DNA from: Commensalibacter melissae
GTDB lineage: Bacteria; Pseudomonadota; Alphaproteobacteria; Acetobacterales; Acetobacteraceae
Direction: 5' to 3'
Assembly (NCBI RefSeq): GCF_009734185.1
Contig: NZ_CP046393.1
Location: 922,501-986,500 of the forward strand
Length of the DNA stretch: 64,000 bases
The notes beneath the pieces were generated by a model. The model saw only the letters and a list, made by a program, of their open reading frames with translations, had not been told where the DNA came from and made no database searches. Position numbers and translations under genes: made by a program. This document shows, piece after piece, positions 29,573-39,284 of this stretch; the first letter of the stretch is position 1; every line of letters starts with the position of its first letter.

Positions 29573-31396
29573 ATGTGTGGGATTGTTGGAATACTAGGGA
29601 ACCAATCTGTTACTCCTCTGATTATGGAAGCTTTGCGTCGTCTTGAATATCGGGGATATGATTCTGCAGGGATTGCAATATTGGATCATGGCCTGTTAAA
29701 TCGTCGTAGAGCTCCTGGAAAACTTGATAATTTATCAAAATTACTTCTGTCTTCCCCAATAAGCGGCAATCTGGGCATTGGTCATACGAGATGGGCAACA
29801 CATGGAGCTCCCACGGAAAACAACGCGCATCCTCACATGACGGATCGTGTGGCTGTTGTTCATAATGGAATTATTGAAAATCATGTTGCATTAAGAAAAG
29901 AGTTGACAGAGCTAGGACAAGTGTTCAAAAGTGAAACGGATAGTGAAACAATTGTGCAGCTTGTCGATTATTATCTGAAACAGGGATGTGCACCCCAAGA
30001 AGCTGCCTTCAAGGCTTTGAAAAGGCTTGAGGGAGCTTATGCCATTGCGATGATTTTTTCCTGTGATGATAATCTTATAATCGGGGCTAGACATGGTGCG
30101 CCACTGGTTGTCGGATATGGTGATCATGAAATGTTTGTGGGATCTGACAGTCTGGCAATTGCACCTCTTACCACAAAAGTTGCCTATATGCCGGATGGCG
30201 TTTGGACTATTTTGACACGAGAAGGTGCTGATTTTTTTGATATGGAAGGTGGAAAAGTTGAATGTCCAATTCAAAAAACGGCGTTGATGTCAGGGGTTGT
30301 CGGTAAAAATGGTTACCGTCATTATATGGAGAAAGAACTTCATGAGCATCCAATTGTCATAGGGCAGACTTTAAGGCGGTTTGTCGATCCATCATCCCAT
30401 AAAATAATATTGCCTCATATGCCATTCGATTTATCAACGTTGAAAAGGGGTATAATTACGGCATGTGGATCAGCATTTTATGCTGGTCTTATTGGACGTT
30501 ATTGGTTGGAGGAATATGCCAGATTGCCCATTGATATAGATGTTGCAAGTGAAATGCGCTATCGCAATCCTCCTGTTGAAAGTCAAGGGATGGGATTGGT
30601 CATATCGCAATCAGGAGAAACGGCCGATACCTTGGCAGCCTTGAGAAATTTAAAAAATGAACATCAAAAAATAGTTTCTATTTTAAATAATGAATTCAGT
30701 ACTATAGCCAGAGAAAGTGATGTTGTTCTCGGTACGGATGCTGGTGTGGAAATTGCTGTCGCTTCTACAAAAGCGTTTACAGCCCAATTGACAGTATTAT
30801 CATGTCTTACACTTGTTATCGCTCGTGAAAAAAATAAGATTACCCCTGAAAATAAAAAAGTATGTTTGACTGCATTGATGGATCTTCCCAGTCGTGTTGC
30901 TGAAGTTTTGCAAATGAAAGATAAAATTCAGGAAATTGCCCATAAAATTGCCAATGCTCAAAGTGTGATTTATCTGGGAAGGGGGATAATGTATCCTGTT
31001 GCAATGGAGGGTGCGTTGAAACTGAAAGAAATCTCGTATATTCATGCTGATGCCTATGCCGCAGGTGAAATGAAACATGGCCCGATTGCGCTGATTGATC
31101 AAACGGTTCCAGTCATTGCCGTTGTGCCTTCCGGTTTTTTATTTGAAAAAACACTTTCAAATTTACAGGAAGCAAAAGCAAGGGGTGGACATATTATTGC
31201 TTTCACTGATGCAAAGGGTGCAGAGGCATTGTCAACCATTGCAGAACAGATCATTATTTTGCCTACAGTTCATGCTTTTGTAGCGCCAATCCTTTATACG
31301 GTACCCGTTCAGATGCTTGCTTATGAAGCTGCCATTTTAAAAGGCACGGATGTTGATCAACCCAGAAATCTTGCAAAATCCGTAACTGTTGAATAA
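29573..31396 (+). CDS. glmS: Glutamine-fructose-6-phosphate aminotransferase (isomerizing)
   Basis: First step of hexosamine synthesis. The N-terminal glutaminase starts MCGIVGILG with the catalytic cysteine next to Met1, and contains GHTRWATHGAPTENNAHPH. Two SIS isomerase domains follow (TACGSAFYAGLIGRYW; YLGRGIMYPVAMEGALKLKE). The C-terminal end is LAKSVTVE, as in the family. 607 residues. AAAGGGAAG precedes the ATG. No glmS ribozyme was noticed upstream, as expected outside Firmicutes. Confidence 0.97.
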   Translation: MCGIVGILGNQSVTPLIMEALRRLEYRGYDSAGIAILDHGLLNRRRAPGKLDNLSKLLLSSPISGNLGIGHTRWATHGAPTENNAHPHMTDRVAVVHNGIIENHVALRKELTELGQVFKSETDSETIVQLVDYYLKQGCAPQEAAFKALKRLEGAYAIAMIFSCDDNLIIGARHGAPLVVGYGDHEMFVGSDSLAIAPLTTKVAYMPDGVWTILTREGADFFDMEGGKVECPIQKTALMSGVVGKNGYRHYMEKELHEHPIVIGQTLRRFVDPSSHKIILPHMPFDLSTLKRGIITACGSAFYAGLIGRYWLEEYARLPIDIDVASEMRYRNPPVESQGMGLVISQSGETADTLAALRNLKNEHQKIVSILNNEFSTIARESDVVLGTDAGVEIAVASTKAFTAQLTVLSCLTLVIAREKNKITPENKKVCLTALMDLPSRVAEVLQMKDKIQEIAHKIANAQSVIYLGRGIMYPVAMEGALKLKEISYIHADAYAAGEMKHGPIALIDQTVPVIAVVPSGFLFEKTLSNLQEAKARGGHIIAFTDAKGAEALSTIAEQIIILPTVHAFVAPILYTVPVQMLAYEAAILKGTDVDQPRNLAKSVTVE

Positions 31397-31632
31397 TTAA
31401 GATCAATAACAGATAGATTAAGTTATATGTTCCTTAAATTATAAAATATCATTTATTTTGGGAGCATATAAAATACTTATTTCAATACAAAATCACTAAG
31501 TAATCGTAACTGATATATTTTTCATATTTTCTAATTTTCCTGCGAGGGAGAGTTAAATAATATTTTTGAATTTTTTTTTCATCCGATTTATAAAGCGTTA
31601 ATCATACTCAATCATAAAAAAGTAAAGCTTTA

Positions 31633-32916
31633 ATGAAAAATAATCAAATTTTAGATAAAATGCCCAAATGGCGTTCAAGTGATACAGTTTGGATGTTGAG
31701 TCTTTATGGAACGGCGATCGGTGCAGGAGTACTTTTTTTACCGATTAACGCTGCGGCTGGTGGATTAATTCCTTTACTTTTATTGACTATTCTTGCCTTT
31801 CCAATGACATTTTATGCACATCAGGCTTTATGTAGGTTTGTATTGTCGGGATCCGAAAATGATTATGGTGATATTACCGTTGTCGTTGAAGAAAAATTTG
31901 GAAAAAAAATTGGGTATTTAATCACATTATTTTATTTTTTTGCAATATTTCCTATTTTATTGGTTTATGGTGTAAGTCTTGTTAATACTGTTCAAAGTTT
32001 CATGCAACATCAACTTGGATTGACACCACCGCCCAGAGCGTTGACTTCGTTTTTTTTAATCAGTTTTTTGATAATGATCGTTCAGTGTGGTGAAAATTTG
32101 ATAGTCAAAATAATGTCGACCCTGGTCTATCCATTTGTTGCAATTTTAATATTGATTTCTTTATTTCTTATTCCACATTGGAACCTGAATCTTTTCAGGG
32201 ATATAAGTTTATCTGGAGCATCACAGGAGGGAGGTAATGGAATGTTTCTAACATTATGGTTGACTATACCTGTTGCGGTTTTTGCATTTAATCACTCACC
32301 GATTATTTCTTCCCTAGCTGTTACCAAAAGCAAAGAGTATGGTAGATGGGTTGAACCAAAATGTTCACAAATTATTAAATATAGTAATTTGATGATGGTA
32401 ATTACAGTATTATTTTTTGTATTTAGTTGTGCTTTATGTCTGAGCCCAGCCAATTTAATTGAAGCGAAGAAGGCAAATATCACCATTCTTTCCTATTTGG
32501 CGAACCACTTTCATACCCCTTTTTTAAAATTTATAGCGCCAATCGTTGCTTTTGTAGCAATATGCAAATCCTTTCTTGGTCATTATCTTGGGGCGAAGGA
32601 AGGATTTAATGGAATTTTGGAAAAATCATTATATCATTTTTTTGGGAAAAATATTTCCCGTAAAACTTTGGATCGATGTGCGTTATTTTTTGTATATATA
32701 GTTACATGGTTTGTTTCAAGCAATAATCCCAGTATTTTAGGTATGATTGAATCCATTGGTGGACCAGTTCTTGCTGTTATTTTATTTATTCTTCCTATGG
32801 TTGCCATTCACAAATTACCTGAATTGGCAAAATTTAAAGGGAAATCAAGCAATATTTTTATAACCATAATGGGATGTATAGCTATATCAGCCGTTATTTA
32901 CCAATTTTTTATTTGA
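31633..32916 (+). CDS. HAAAP-family amino acid transporter (SdaC/serine-threonine-like)
   Basis: 427-residue inner-membrane protein with about 11 predicted helices. The first helix has YGTAIGAGVLFLPINA, the signature of hydroxy/aromatic amino acid permeases. Later segments LTLWLTIPVAVFAFNHSPIIS and KSFLGHYLGAKEG are characteristic of the SdaC/TdcC branch (serine or threonine with protons). Standalone gene with a 236-bp AT-rich upstream region in which no clear regulatory site was seen. Confidence 0.86.
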   Translation: MKNNQILDKMPKWRSSDTVWMLSLYGTAIGAGVLFLPINAAAGGLIPLLLLTILAFPMTFYAHQALCRFVLSGSENDYGDITVVVEEKFGKKIGYLITLFYFFAIFPILLVYGVSLVNTVQSFMQHQLGLTPPPRALTSFFLISFLIMIVQCGENLIVKIMSTLVYPFVAILILISLFLIPHWNLNLFRDISLSGASQEGGNGMFLTLWLTIPVAVFAFNHSPIISSLAVTKSKEYGRWVEPKCSQIIKYSNLMMVITVLFFVFSCALCLSPANLIEAKKANITILSYLANHFHTPFLKFIAPIVAFVAICKSFLGHYLGAKEGFNGILEKSLYHFFGKNISRKTLDRCALFFVYIVTWFVSSNNPSILGMIESIGGPVLAVILFILPMVAIHKLPELAKFKGKSSNIFITIMGCIAISAVIYQFFI

Positions 32917-32964
32917 AAGAATTTCATCAAAGCGATCTATTATAAAATGCTGATTATTAAAAAT

Positions 32965-34374
32965 CTATCTGCCAATTTTTCTTAAAGGTTGACCTTCCAT
33001 TAAATTTTCTTCGATTTGCTCCAGACTAATATTTGACGTTTCAGGTACAAATGCGAAAATGAAAACAATAAAAATCAGATTTAGGCAGGCATATAACAAA
33101 ATGGTATGTGAAGCACCGAATGTATTGATCAATGTCAAGAAAGTGAATCCCACCCAAAAATTTGCCAACCAATTTACCACTGTTGAAACAGCAATACCAA
33201 AATCACGTCCTTGCAAAGGTTGTATTTCGGAACATATCGTCCAGATTAAAGGCCCTGCAGACATGGCAAAACCGATAATAAACATTAGTAGCATTGTAAC
33301 ACAGCAATATTGAAGATAAGGATTTGTTTGGATATTATTATCTAAAAGAAAACTGACAGACCCTAATCCAATCGCCATCATTGTAAAACCGATATACAAT
33401 ATTGGTTTTCGACCCGATTTATCACATATTCCGATGGCAAGAAAGGTTGCGAAAACATTTACCAGACCAACTAAGGCTGTAAACCACAACCGTGCATGAC
33501 CGTGATATCCCATATTGGCAAATATGCGAGGGGCATAATACATAATAACGTTCATGCCTGTAAATTGCTGTATAATCTGTAAACAAATACCCAATAGAAC
33601 AGAACGTTTGAAATTTGAGTTATAGAGAAATAAATAAAAACCTTTTTGGGAATTTTCCAGTTGCATTTCTATATTTTTAATTTCTCTCTTTATTAGGGTA
33701 TTATCGTTATTTCTAATAGAGGATAAAACATTATAGGCTTCTTTTCTTCGACGATGCATTAATAACCATCGTGGGCTATTTGGTAAGATTAGAAGACCCA
33801 GTAAAAATATGGTTGCGGGAACGACCAAAATTCCCAGCATCCATCGCCATGCTCCATAATATCCGAATATAGTGTCGGAAATGAATGCCATGAATATTCC
33901 TACTGTAATCATTAATTGATAGGTTGATATCATTGCACCCCTTTTTTCTTCCGGTGCAATTTCAGCCAGATACAATGGGGCAGTCATACTGGCGATACCG
34001 ATTGCAAATCCTAGAACAAATCGCCACATGATCAGGTCAGAAACACTATTGGACAAGGAACAACCTATCGAAGCGGCGATAAAAAAGGTTGCACTTACGA
34101 TCAAACAGCGATTTCGTCCAAATTTTGCTGATGCCCAACCGCATATTAAAGCACCAAAAGCGGCTCCAAACATCATGATACTAACTATTTTTTCAATATC
34201 ATGGTCATTTGCTGAAAATTCAATTTTAATAAAATCATTTGCGCCAGCCATAACACCAATATCCAGGCCAAATAAAAGTCCGGCCAATGAAGCAAATAGA
34301 TCAATTATAAAAAGGTTGTTAGGAGAAAAAAAATTCGTTTTGTTTTTTTTTAAGGAAAGATCCGAAAGTTTCAT
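32965..34374 (-). CDS. Sugar porter MFS transporter (GalP/XylE-like)
   Basis: 469-residue, 12-helix proton-sugar symporter. Sugar-porter signatures are all present: loop 2-3 GWASAKFGRNRC, PNSPRWLLMHRRRKEA after helix 6, helix 7 QIIQQFTGMNVIMYYAPRIF, loop 8-9 CDKSGRKPIL and the C-terminal PETSNISLEQIEENL. The start ATG at 34374 has a strong GGGAGG site. A palindromic operator-like element lies 58 bp upstream. Substrate among hexoses and pentoses cannot be fixed. Confidence 0.9.
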   Translation of the reverse strand: MKLSDLSLKKNKTNFFSPNNLFIIDLFASLAGLLFGLDIGVMAGANDFIKIEFSANDHDIEKIVSIMMFGAAFGALICGWASAKFGRNRCLIVSATFFIAASIGCSLSNSVSDLIMWRFVLGFAIGIASMTAPLYLAEIAPEEKRGAMISTYQLMITVGIFMAFISDTIFGYYGAWRWMLGILVVPATIFLLGLLILPNSPRWLLMHRRRKEAYNVLSSIRNNDNTLIKREIKNIEMQLENSQKGFYLFLYNSNFKRSVLLGICLQIIQQFTGMNVIMYYAPRIFANMGYHGHARLWFTALVGLVNVFATFLAIGICDKSGRKPILYIGFTMMAIGLGSVSFLLDNNIQTNPYLQYCCVTMLLMFIIGFAMSAGPLIWTICSEIQPLQGRDFGIAVSTVVNWLANFWVGFTFLTLINTFGASHTILLYACLNLIFIVFIFAFVPETSNISLEQIEENLMEGQPLRKIGR

Positions 34375-34431
34375 TTTTCCTCCCGAAAAATTTATTTGTT
34401 CCTTCTTTATTTAAAAACTTGTTTGACAATC

Positions 34432-34460
34432 ATCACAATTCACATAAATGTGAATGTGAT
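34432..34460. promoter_or_regulatory. Palindromic operator-like element upstream of the sugar porter gene
   Basis: TTCACATAAATGTGAA is a perfect 16-bp palindrome at 34438-34453, extended on both sides by ATCACA and TGTGAT with one unpaired A. It lies 4 bp past the uppP stop and 58 bp before the transporter start. It has no T-tract, so it fits a protein-binding site better than a terminator. The TGTGA/TCACA arms recall CRP- or GntR-like sites, but no regulator is nearby. Confidence 0.5.
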
Positions 34461-34464
34461 TTAT

Positions 34465-35307
34465 TTAATACATCAATACAACAAAACCTATTATACCTAA
34501 TGCACAACAATAATATCCAAATGGTGTTAAAGCCCATTTCTCATTATTTTTGAAATATTTCATAAGAAATGCCGTACTTAGAAGTGCTGTTATACATCCG
34601 ATGATTGTTGCAATACCCATATGTAAAATATTGTCAAAAGGAATTTGCTGTTTGTAGATTTTCCAGCTTTGATGAGCAGAAGCTGCCAAAATTACCGGAA
34701 GAGCCATTAGAAAGGAAAATCTTGCAGAATTTTCATGAGATAAATTTCGAATCAATCCAGACACAATGGTTGACCCCGAACGTGATATCCCAGGAAAGAA
34801 AGCCAGACATTGAAATAATCCAATAAATAAAGCATCTTTGACTTTTAAGTCAGCTATTGCAATCGTTTTGTCTACCGATACATTTTTTCTGAGTTTATCA
34901 ACTATAAAAAGCATTATTCCGTTACATACCAAGAAAATTGACACTATATCGGGTGTCGAAAAAAGGTTTCTGACTAATTTTTCAAAAAAGGCACCAATGA
35001 ATATTGCGGGTAAGGTGGCAACAATAAGCAGAGAAAAAATATAAAAACTTTGACGTTGTATTTCTTTTCCATCCTTACCTAATGCACCCTTGAAAAGGGC
35101 ACTCCAATCTTTCCAGAAAAATATTAGAAGAGCGAAAGCGGTGCCGAAATGAAGCATCACCATAAATGGCAAAAACGTTGGATCTTGAGCGTGAATTTGC
35201 CATCCTAGCAGAGCGGGGATTAAAACGGCATGACCAAGACTGCTGACAGGAAAAAGCTCCGTTGCACCTTGTAGAATGGCAATAAAAATGGCCTGAAGAA
35301 AAGACAT
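34465..35307 (-). CDS. uppP: Undecaprenyl-diphosphate phosphatase
   Basis: Inner-membrane enzyme that recycles undecaprenyl pyrophosphate to the monophosphate carrier for cell-wall and polysaccharide synthesis; gives low-level bacitracin resistance (BacA). 280 residues, mostly hydrophobic, with the two catalytic motifs GATELFPVSSLGHAVL at the N-terminus and FPGISRSGSTIVSG in the middle. The ATG at 35307 is preceded by AAGG. The sugar porter gene follows on the same strand. Confidence 0.95.
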   Translation of the reverse strand: MSFLQAIFIAILQGATELFPVSSLGHAVLIPALLGWQIHAQDPTFLPFMVMLHFGTAFALLIFFWKDWSALFKGALGKDGKEIQRQSFYIFSLLIVATLPAIFIGAFFEKLVRNLFSTPDIVSIFLVCNGIMLFIVDKLRKNVSVDKTIAIADLKVKDALFIGLFQCLAFFPGISRSGSTIVSGLIRNLSHENSARFSFLMALPVILAASAHQSWKIYKQQIPFDNILHMGIATIIGCITALLSTAFLMKYFKNNEKWALTPFGYYCCALGIIGFVVLMY

Positions 35308-35544
35308 GAAGTAACCTTTTTTCGATATTATAAATCGTTTAATATATTTTATCAGGCATTTTAAAAAATTAAATCATATAGTTATTGATCAATACGTATT
35401 ATTAGAAAATAATAATTCAGAGATTTAAGGGATCATGACAATTTCAAACATTGAAAATTAATAGTGTATTTTGACGTTTTATTTTATTTTTTAAAATTAT
35501 ATTATTTATTGATGTTAGGTTGGAATGATAAAGGGTAGATGTTA

Positions 35545-36006
35545 ATGATTAAACAAAGAAATGTTAGTGCATATATGGCTAGCACTTTTGTTTTGATAAT
35601 TGCTATCGGATTTTATGCATATTCTAGATTTATATTATTTGGAACCGGTGAGGATCGATATTCTATCGAAGCTCAATTTTTTTCTTCCAATACGGTTAAT
35701 CCTGGTGGAAAGGTTATTTTATCGGGTATTCCAGTTGGGGTTATAAAATCCATCAATCTTAATAAAAAGACATTCATGTCCGAAGTTAAAATGGATATTA
35801 ACAAAAATATTCATTTGCCCACTGATAGTCAGTTTGTCATTTCATCAATCAGTATGACGGATGATGGCGTTATAATCATTAAACCAGGAAAAAACAGAAA
35901 TTTTATCAAGGCTGGAAATAAAATCAGTAATACAATGCCTTATGTTAGTCTGGAACAGCAAATTAGTAATTATATTTTCGGAAGTATGAGTGTCGCATCA
36001 CAATAA
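35545..36006 (+). CDS. mlaD: MlaD-family phospholipid transport protein
   Basis: 153-residue inner-membrane-anchored, periplasm-facing MCE-domain protein. It has one N-terminal transmembrane helix (TFVLIIAIGFYAYSRFILF) and an MCE domain with the family pattern (VNPGGKVILSGIPVGVIKSI ... SVSMTDDG-like SISMTDDGVIIIKPG). It ends in LEQQISNYIFGSMS. MlaD hexamers bind phospholipids for outer-membrane asymmetry maintenance. The ATG at 35539 lies only 3 bases from the AAAGGG site at 35530-35535, whereas the ATG at 35545 is 9 bases away and is preferred. mlaE and mlaF are not adjacent, which is unusual. Confidence 0.85.
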   Translation: MIKQRNVSAYMASTFVLIIAIGFYAYSRFILFGTGEDRYSIEAQFFSSNTVNPGGKVILSGIPVGVIKSINLNKKTFMSEVKMDINKNIHLPTDSQFVISSISMTDDGVIIIKPGKNRNFIKAGNKISNTMPYVSLEQQISNYIFGSMSVASQ

Positions 36007-36050
36007 TAATGAATTGAATATTATTACTTGCAATGCGACGAATTTTCAAT

Positions 36051-36815
36051 TTATTTCTTGAGTTGATTCAATAAATCAAAATCTGTTCTTTCATATGTCA
36101 AAGGAGTGATTGAAATTGATTTATTATTGATGGCTTGTGTTTCCGTTCCTATTTTATCTTCCTTGATTGGTCTGTTAAAATTAAGCCAGAAATATTCGTT
36201 TTGTCGTAAATCTTTTCTTTTAACTGGAACAATATTCTCAATATATCCCAATCCTTGTGTCGTGTATTCTATTGTATTCACTTCATCATATTGGCAATCG
36301 GGAAAATTGATGTTGATACACCCATTTTTTAAATTCTTTTTATGTTCTAAAATTTGTTCTATAATTTTTGCACCGAAATACTCCGCTGTATTCCATTGAA
36401 CAGGATACCCATCTCTAAAATTCTGACTAAGAGCAATTGAAGGTATTCCCAATAAAGCACCTGTCATTGCTGCGCCAACAGTACCTGAAAATATGGTTTC
36501 AATACCAAGATTGCTTCCCCGATTCACGCCAGATAAAACCAGATCAGGACGTTGGGGTAAAATTTCTTGGATCCCCATTACAACACAATCACCCGGTGTA
36601 CCGGATATTGCAAAATGATTATTTGATTTTTCCATTATGCGTAAAGGGTGATGAATACTTATAGATTGAGCAGTCCCGCTTTGATCCCGCTCTGGAGCAA
36701 TAACCCAGATTGTCTTGGCAATTTTCGATGCTATGTTTTCCAGAATTTTTAAGCCAGGTGCATCAATGCCATCATCATTTGTTAAAAGAACATTATTTAA
36801 TAGTTGAAAATTCAT
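36051..36815 (-). CDS. surE: 5'/3'-nucleotidase SurE
   Basis: Metal-dependent nucleotidase/exopolyphosphatase of stationary-phase survival. 254 residues starting with the metal-binding motif VLLTNDDGIDAPG. WVIAPERDQSGTAQSIS, SGTPGDCVVMG and SGVNRGSNLGIETIFSGTVGAAMTG follow, all diagnostic. It is downstream of tpsB on the minus strand after a hairpin, so probably separately transcribed. Confidence 0.95.
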   Translation of the reverse strand: MNFQLLNNVLLTNDDGIDAPGLKILENIASKIAKTIWVIAPERDQSGTAQSISIHHPLRIMEKSNNHFAISGTPGDCVVMGIQEILPQRPDLVLSGVNRGSNLGIETIFSGTVGAAMTGALLGIPSIALSQNFRDGYPVQWNTAEYFGAKIIEQILEHKKNLKNGCININFPDCQYDEVNTIEYTTQGLGYIENIVPVKRKDLRQNEYFWLNFNRPIKEDKIGTETQAINNKSISITPLTYERTDFDLLNQLKK

Positions 36816-36874
36816 TTTTAATCCGATTATTATCTATTCAATTTGAATGAAATATTAACGGTAAAGGGTAAATT

Positions 36875-36905
36875 ATTTTATGGGTAAAAACCATACCCAT
36901 AAAAT
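36875..36905. terminator. 12-bp perfect hairpin after tpsB
   Basis: ATTTTATGGGTA and TACCCATAAAAT flank a 7-base loop, 12 bp past the tpsB stop on the minus strand. The stem is strong in the middle (GGGTA/TACCC), but no clean T-run follows on either strand. It may be a weak terminator, an RNA-stabilising hairpin or an attenuator before surE. Confidence 0.45.
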
Positions 36906-36917
36906 GAATAGATCAAA

Positions 36918-38645
36918 TTACAGTCTGACACCGACATTGAAAAGTGCAATCCATCCTTCTGGAGGAAGACCCGCCGTTGTGAGTGCGTGTGTAAGGGAGG
37001 CGTTCCAGAATATATTGCCTGAGGATTTGCGAATACCGAAACCTGCACCGGCAAGGTTGCCTCCTTTTTCTGTTTTTGGCATGTCGCTGTATGTAAATAC
37101 ACCCCGTGTCATTCCGACATCGAGAATACCGTAGAGTTCGGTATTTTTAATCAGGGCGTTGCAGAAGAATTGATATCCGCCACAATCCATATTTTTTGTG
37201 GGAATGAACCATGAGAGGTCATTACGCATGTAAATTCCTGCATTTCCGATCATGGTTTGTTGCATAAAACCTCTGACCGTATAGGGTCCGCCAATTTGCA
37301 TTTGCTCATTTGCATATTGGTTTTTAGTGCTATATTCCCCGTGGATGGAAGTATGCCACATAAAATTATCGACGATAGGTTGATATCCATCGATATCCAA
37401 ACTTGGCTTTACATATTGCGTATGGGGATTATATCGACCTGAGTTATCGATCCAGGATTTTCCTCCCATTGCCCCCCCCAAACCGATTTTCATTCCGACA
37501 CTGACATACCATGTTCCACCCCAAAGATGCATTGACTCACTGGCATTAAGATTCAGGAAGGAGAGTTTTGCACTTTGCGTGTTTATTTTGGAATGATTGA
37601 GATAACTGTCAAAGGATTTCAGCTCATAGGTAGCTTGTAATGTTGTAACACCGATGGAATTACGAGCGACAACTCTCGAGGCACCGATATGGAAATCTTT
37701 TTGGGTCGTATCGTATCGTCCTTGTCCTGGCCAGTTGAAATGTAGACGATAGAAATCGTCGTAGCGATACCATCCTCCGAAGAATGTCCATGGTCCCAGA
37801 GGGATTGAGCCTTCAGCGGTAAAAAAGGAATTGTGTCCATCTCCCTGACGTGAATTGAGTGAATGATCATATTCTACAGTCCACATATCCAATAATCCGA
37901 AAAGGTCTTCGGCAGTAACCATGGTTCGTCCGATAGTTCTTCCCGAATAGCTTTGTCCATTATTGTCAACTGTCAGCTGACCATGAAGAATACCTGGATC
38001 ATGGGCATTGATTTTAACCACTGATGTGCCCGGTTTTTGCCCAGGTGCAATTTTCATTGTGGCAGCCCAGTCAGGCAGACGGTTCATCTGATCCATTCCC
38101 TGTTCCAGATCCCGCAGGTTTAGAATTCCGCCCTTAACCCATGGAAAAGCCATGGTTTCATGGTTTTTTGCAGACACTCCCTCGAATTGGAAGTCTGAAA
38201 TTTTTCCATCTACCACAACAATATGCAATTGACCTGACTTGAGATCTTGTTGAGGCAGATAGGCCCGAGTTGTTACAAATCCATGATCAATATAGGCCTT
38301 GTTGAGCTTGTTTAGGACAGTATTCATATCATCAAGTGACATGCATTTGTTTTGCCATGGTCTGGTGATATGTTTGACTGGCAGTTGTGAGAGGTTTTGT
38401 GTATTAACGACGATGATGGAATTGATATGCACACATGCCTTACCATGCAATGCAGGGGCCTGATCCTGGTTTACCTGTACATTACTGGAGGGTGGAGGTA
38501 GGGTCTCCATTAAATGTTGTCGTTCTTTATGTTGCAGATATTGTTGATATTGATTAAGATTTTGTGCAAATCCCTGTATGTTTATAAAAAAAGTACAGGG
38601 AACGACGATTAAGAATAATCGTAGATATACAGTCTTAAAATTCAT
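36918..38645 (-). CDS. Two-partner secretion outer-membrane transporter (TpsB; ShlB/FhaC family)
   Basis: 575-residue beta-barrel that secretes the divergent giant TpsA. It begins with a signal peptide (cleavage near GFA-QN), then a proline-rich linker. Two POTRA-type domains follow (ACVHINSIIVVN ... KAYIDHGFVTTRAYLPQQDL; GKISDFQFEGVS), then the ShlB barrel. The conserved VRGF motif of loop 6 starts at residue 457 (GPYTVRGFMQQ). The C-terminus ends in NVGVRL, so the last residue is Leu rather than the usual Phe or Trp of Bam substrates. It lies 21 bp after the IalB gene and is presumably its operon partner. Confidence 0.93.
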   Translation of the reverse strand: MNFKTVYLRLFLIVVPCTFFINIQGFAQNLNQYQQYLQHKERQHLMETLPPPSSNVQVNQDQAPALHGKACVHINSIIVVNTQNLSQLPVKHITRPWQNKCMSLDDMNTVLNKLNKAYIDHGFVTTRAYLPQQDLKSGQLHIVVVDGKISDFQFEGVSAKNHETMAFPWVKGGILNLRDLEQGMDQMNRLPDWAATMKIAPGQKPGTSVVKINAHDPGILHGQLTVDNNGQSYSGRTIGRTMVTAEDLFGLLDMWTVEYDHSLNSRQGDGHNSFFTAEGSIPLGPWTFFGGWYRYDDFYRLHFNWPGQGRYDTTQKDFHIGASRVVARNSIGVTTLQATYELKSFDSYLNHSKINTQSAKLSFLNLNASESMHLWGGTWYVSVGMKIGLGGAMGGKSWIDNSGRYNPHTQYVKPSLDIDGYQPIVDNFMWHTSIHGEYSTKNQYANEQMQIGGPYTVRGFMQQTMIGNAGIYMRNDLSWFIPTKNMDCGGYQFFCNALIKNTELYGILDVGMTRGVFTYSDMPKTEKGGNLAGAGFGIRKSSGNIFWNASLTHALTTAGLPPEGWIALFNVGVRL

Positions 38646-38666
38646 TTATCTTGTATCTGGACGGAA

Positions 38667-39284
38667 TTACGGATTTTTCTTGTTAACCATCTCATCCATT
38701 GTTTTAAGAATGGAAGGAACATTATCAATATTAAAATTAATGGTTAATGTTGTTCCGTTGACGCGATGAATGACCAGATGGGCAAGTTTGTTTTTGGTCA
38801 ATAGCTGTTGAAGGTCATTATCAATAGCTTTGGTTGCGATACATCCGTTTGTCGTACAGGCAGCCCAAGGCAATTCGACAGGTTTTGCACGATCGAAAGT
38901 TAAATTGGCTGGACTTTGTAAAGAGAATCCAAGGGGAACAACCACTGTAAATTGAAAGGGTACAGGTTTTGACAAATCGTTACTTTGCTTAACTTTTTCC
39001 AACAAAAGAGAGGCGATAGGGCTTTGGCTGTTGTTGGGCCCTTTGGTTAATAGGTTTTGTTGAGCGATACATCCCTGGGACACGGTTTTATTGTTCTGTT
39101 CCGTGGCGTTTGGATAGGCACAATGAATATCCCAGCTGCCTATTCTTTGATTTACGGTAATGGGGGAAATTGCAGAACTATTTTTACTATCAGATGCTTG
39201 TTTACTTGTTTTTTCTGCAGCGAATCCATGAGTGGAATTTAACAAAGCGATTGTAAGAGCGCTTAATAAAAGCAATTTTTTCAT
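38667..39284 (-). CDS. Invasion-associated locus B (IalB) family periplasmic protein
   Basis: 205 residues from ATG 39284 (MKKLLLLSALTIALLNSTHGFAA, a clear signal peptide). The upstream in-frame start at 39323 would bury the signal and is rejected. An IalB domain follows: VNQRIGSWDIHCAY, CIAQQNL, PFQFTVVVPLGFSL, and LPWAACTTNGCIATKAID with conserved cysteines suited to disulfides. IalB was named in Bartonella, but the family is widespread in alphaproteobacteria and its biochemical role is unknown. Tight linkage to tpsB suggests an accessory role in TpsA export or folding; that is inference. Confidence 0.85.
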   Translation of the reverse strand: MKKLLLLSALTIALLNSTHGFAAEKTSKQASDSKNSSAISPITVNQRIGSWDIHCAYPNATEQNNKTVSQGCIAQQNLLTKGPNNSQSPIASLLLEKVKQSNDLSKPVPFQFTVVVPLGFSLQSPANLTFDRAKPVELPWAACTTNGCIATKAIDNDLQQLLTKNKLAHLVIHRVNGTTLTINFNIDNVPSILKTMDEMVNKKNP

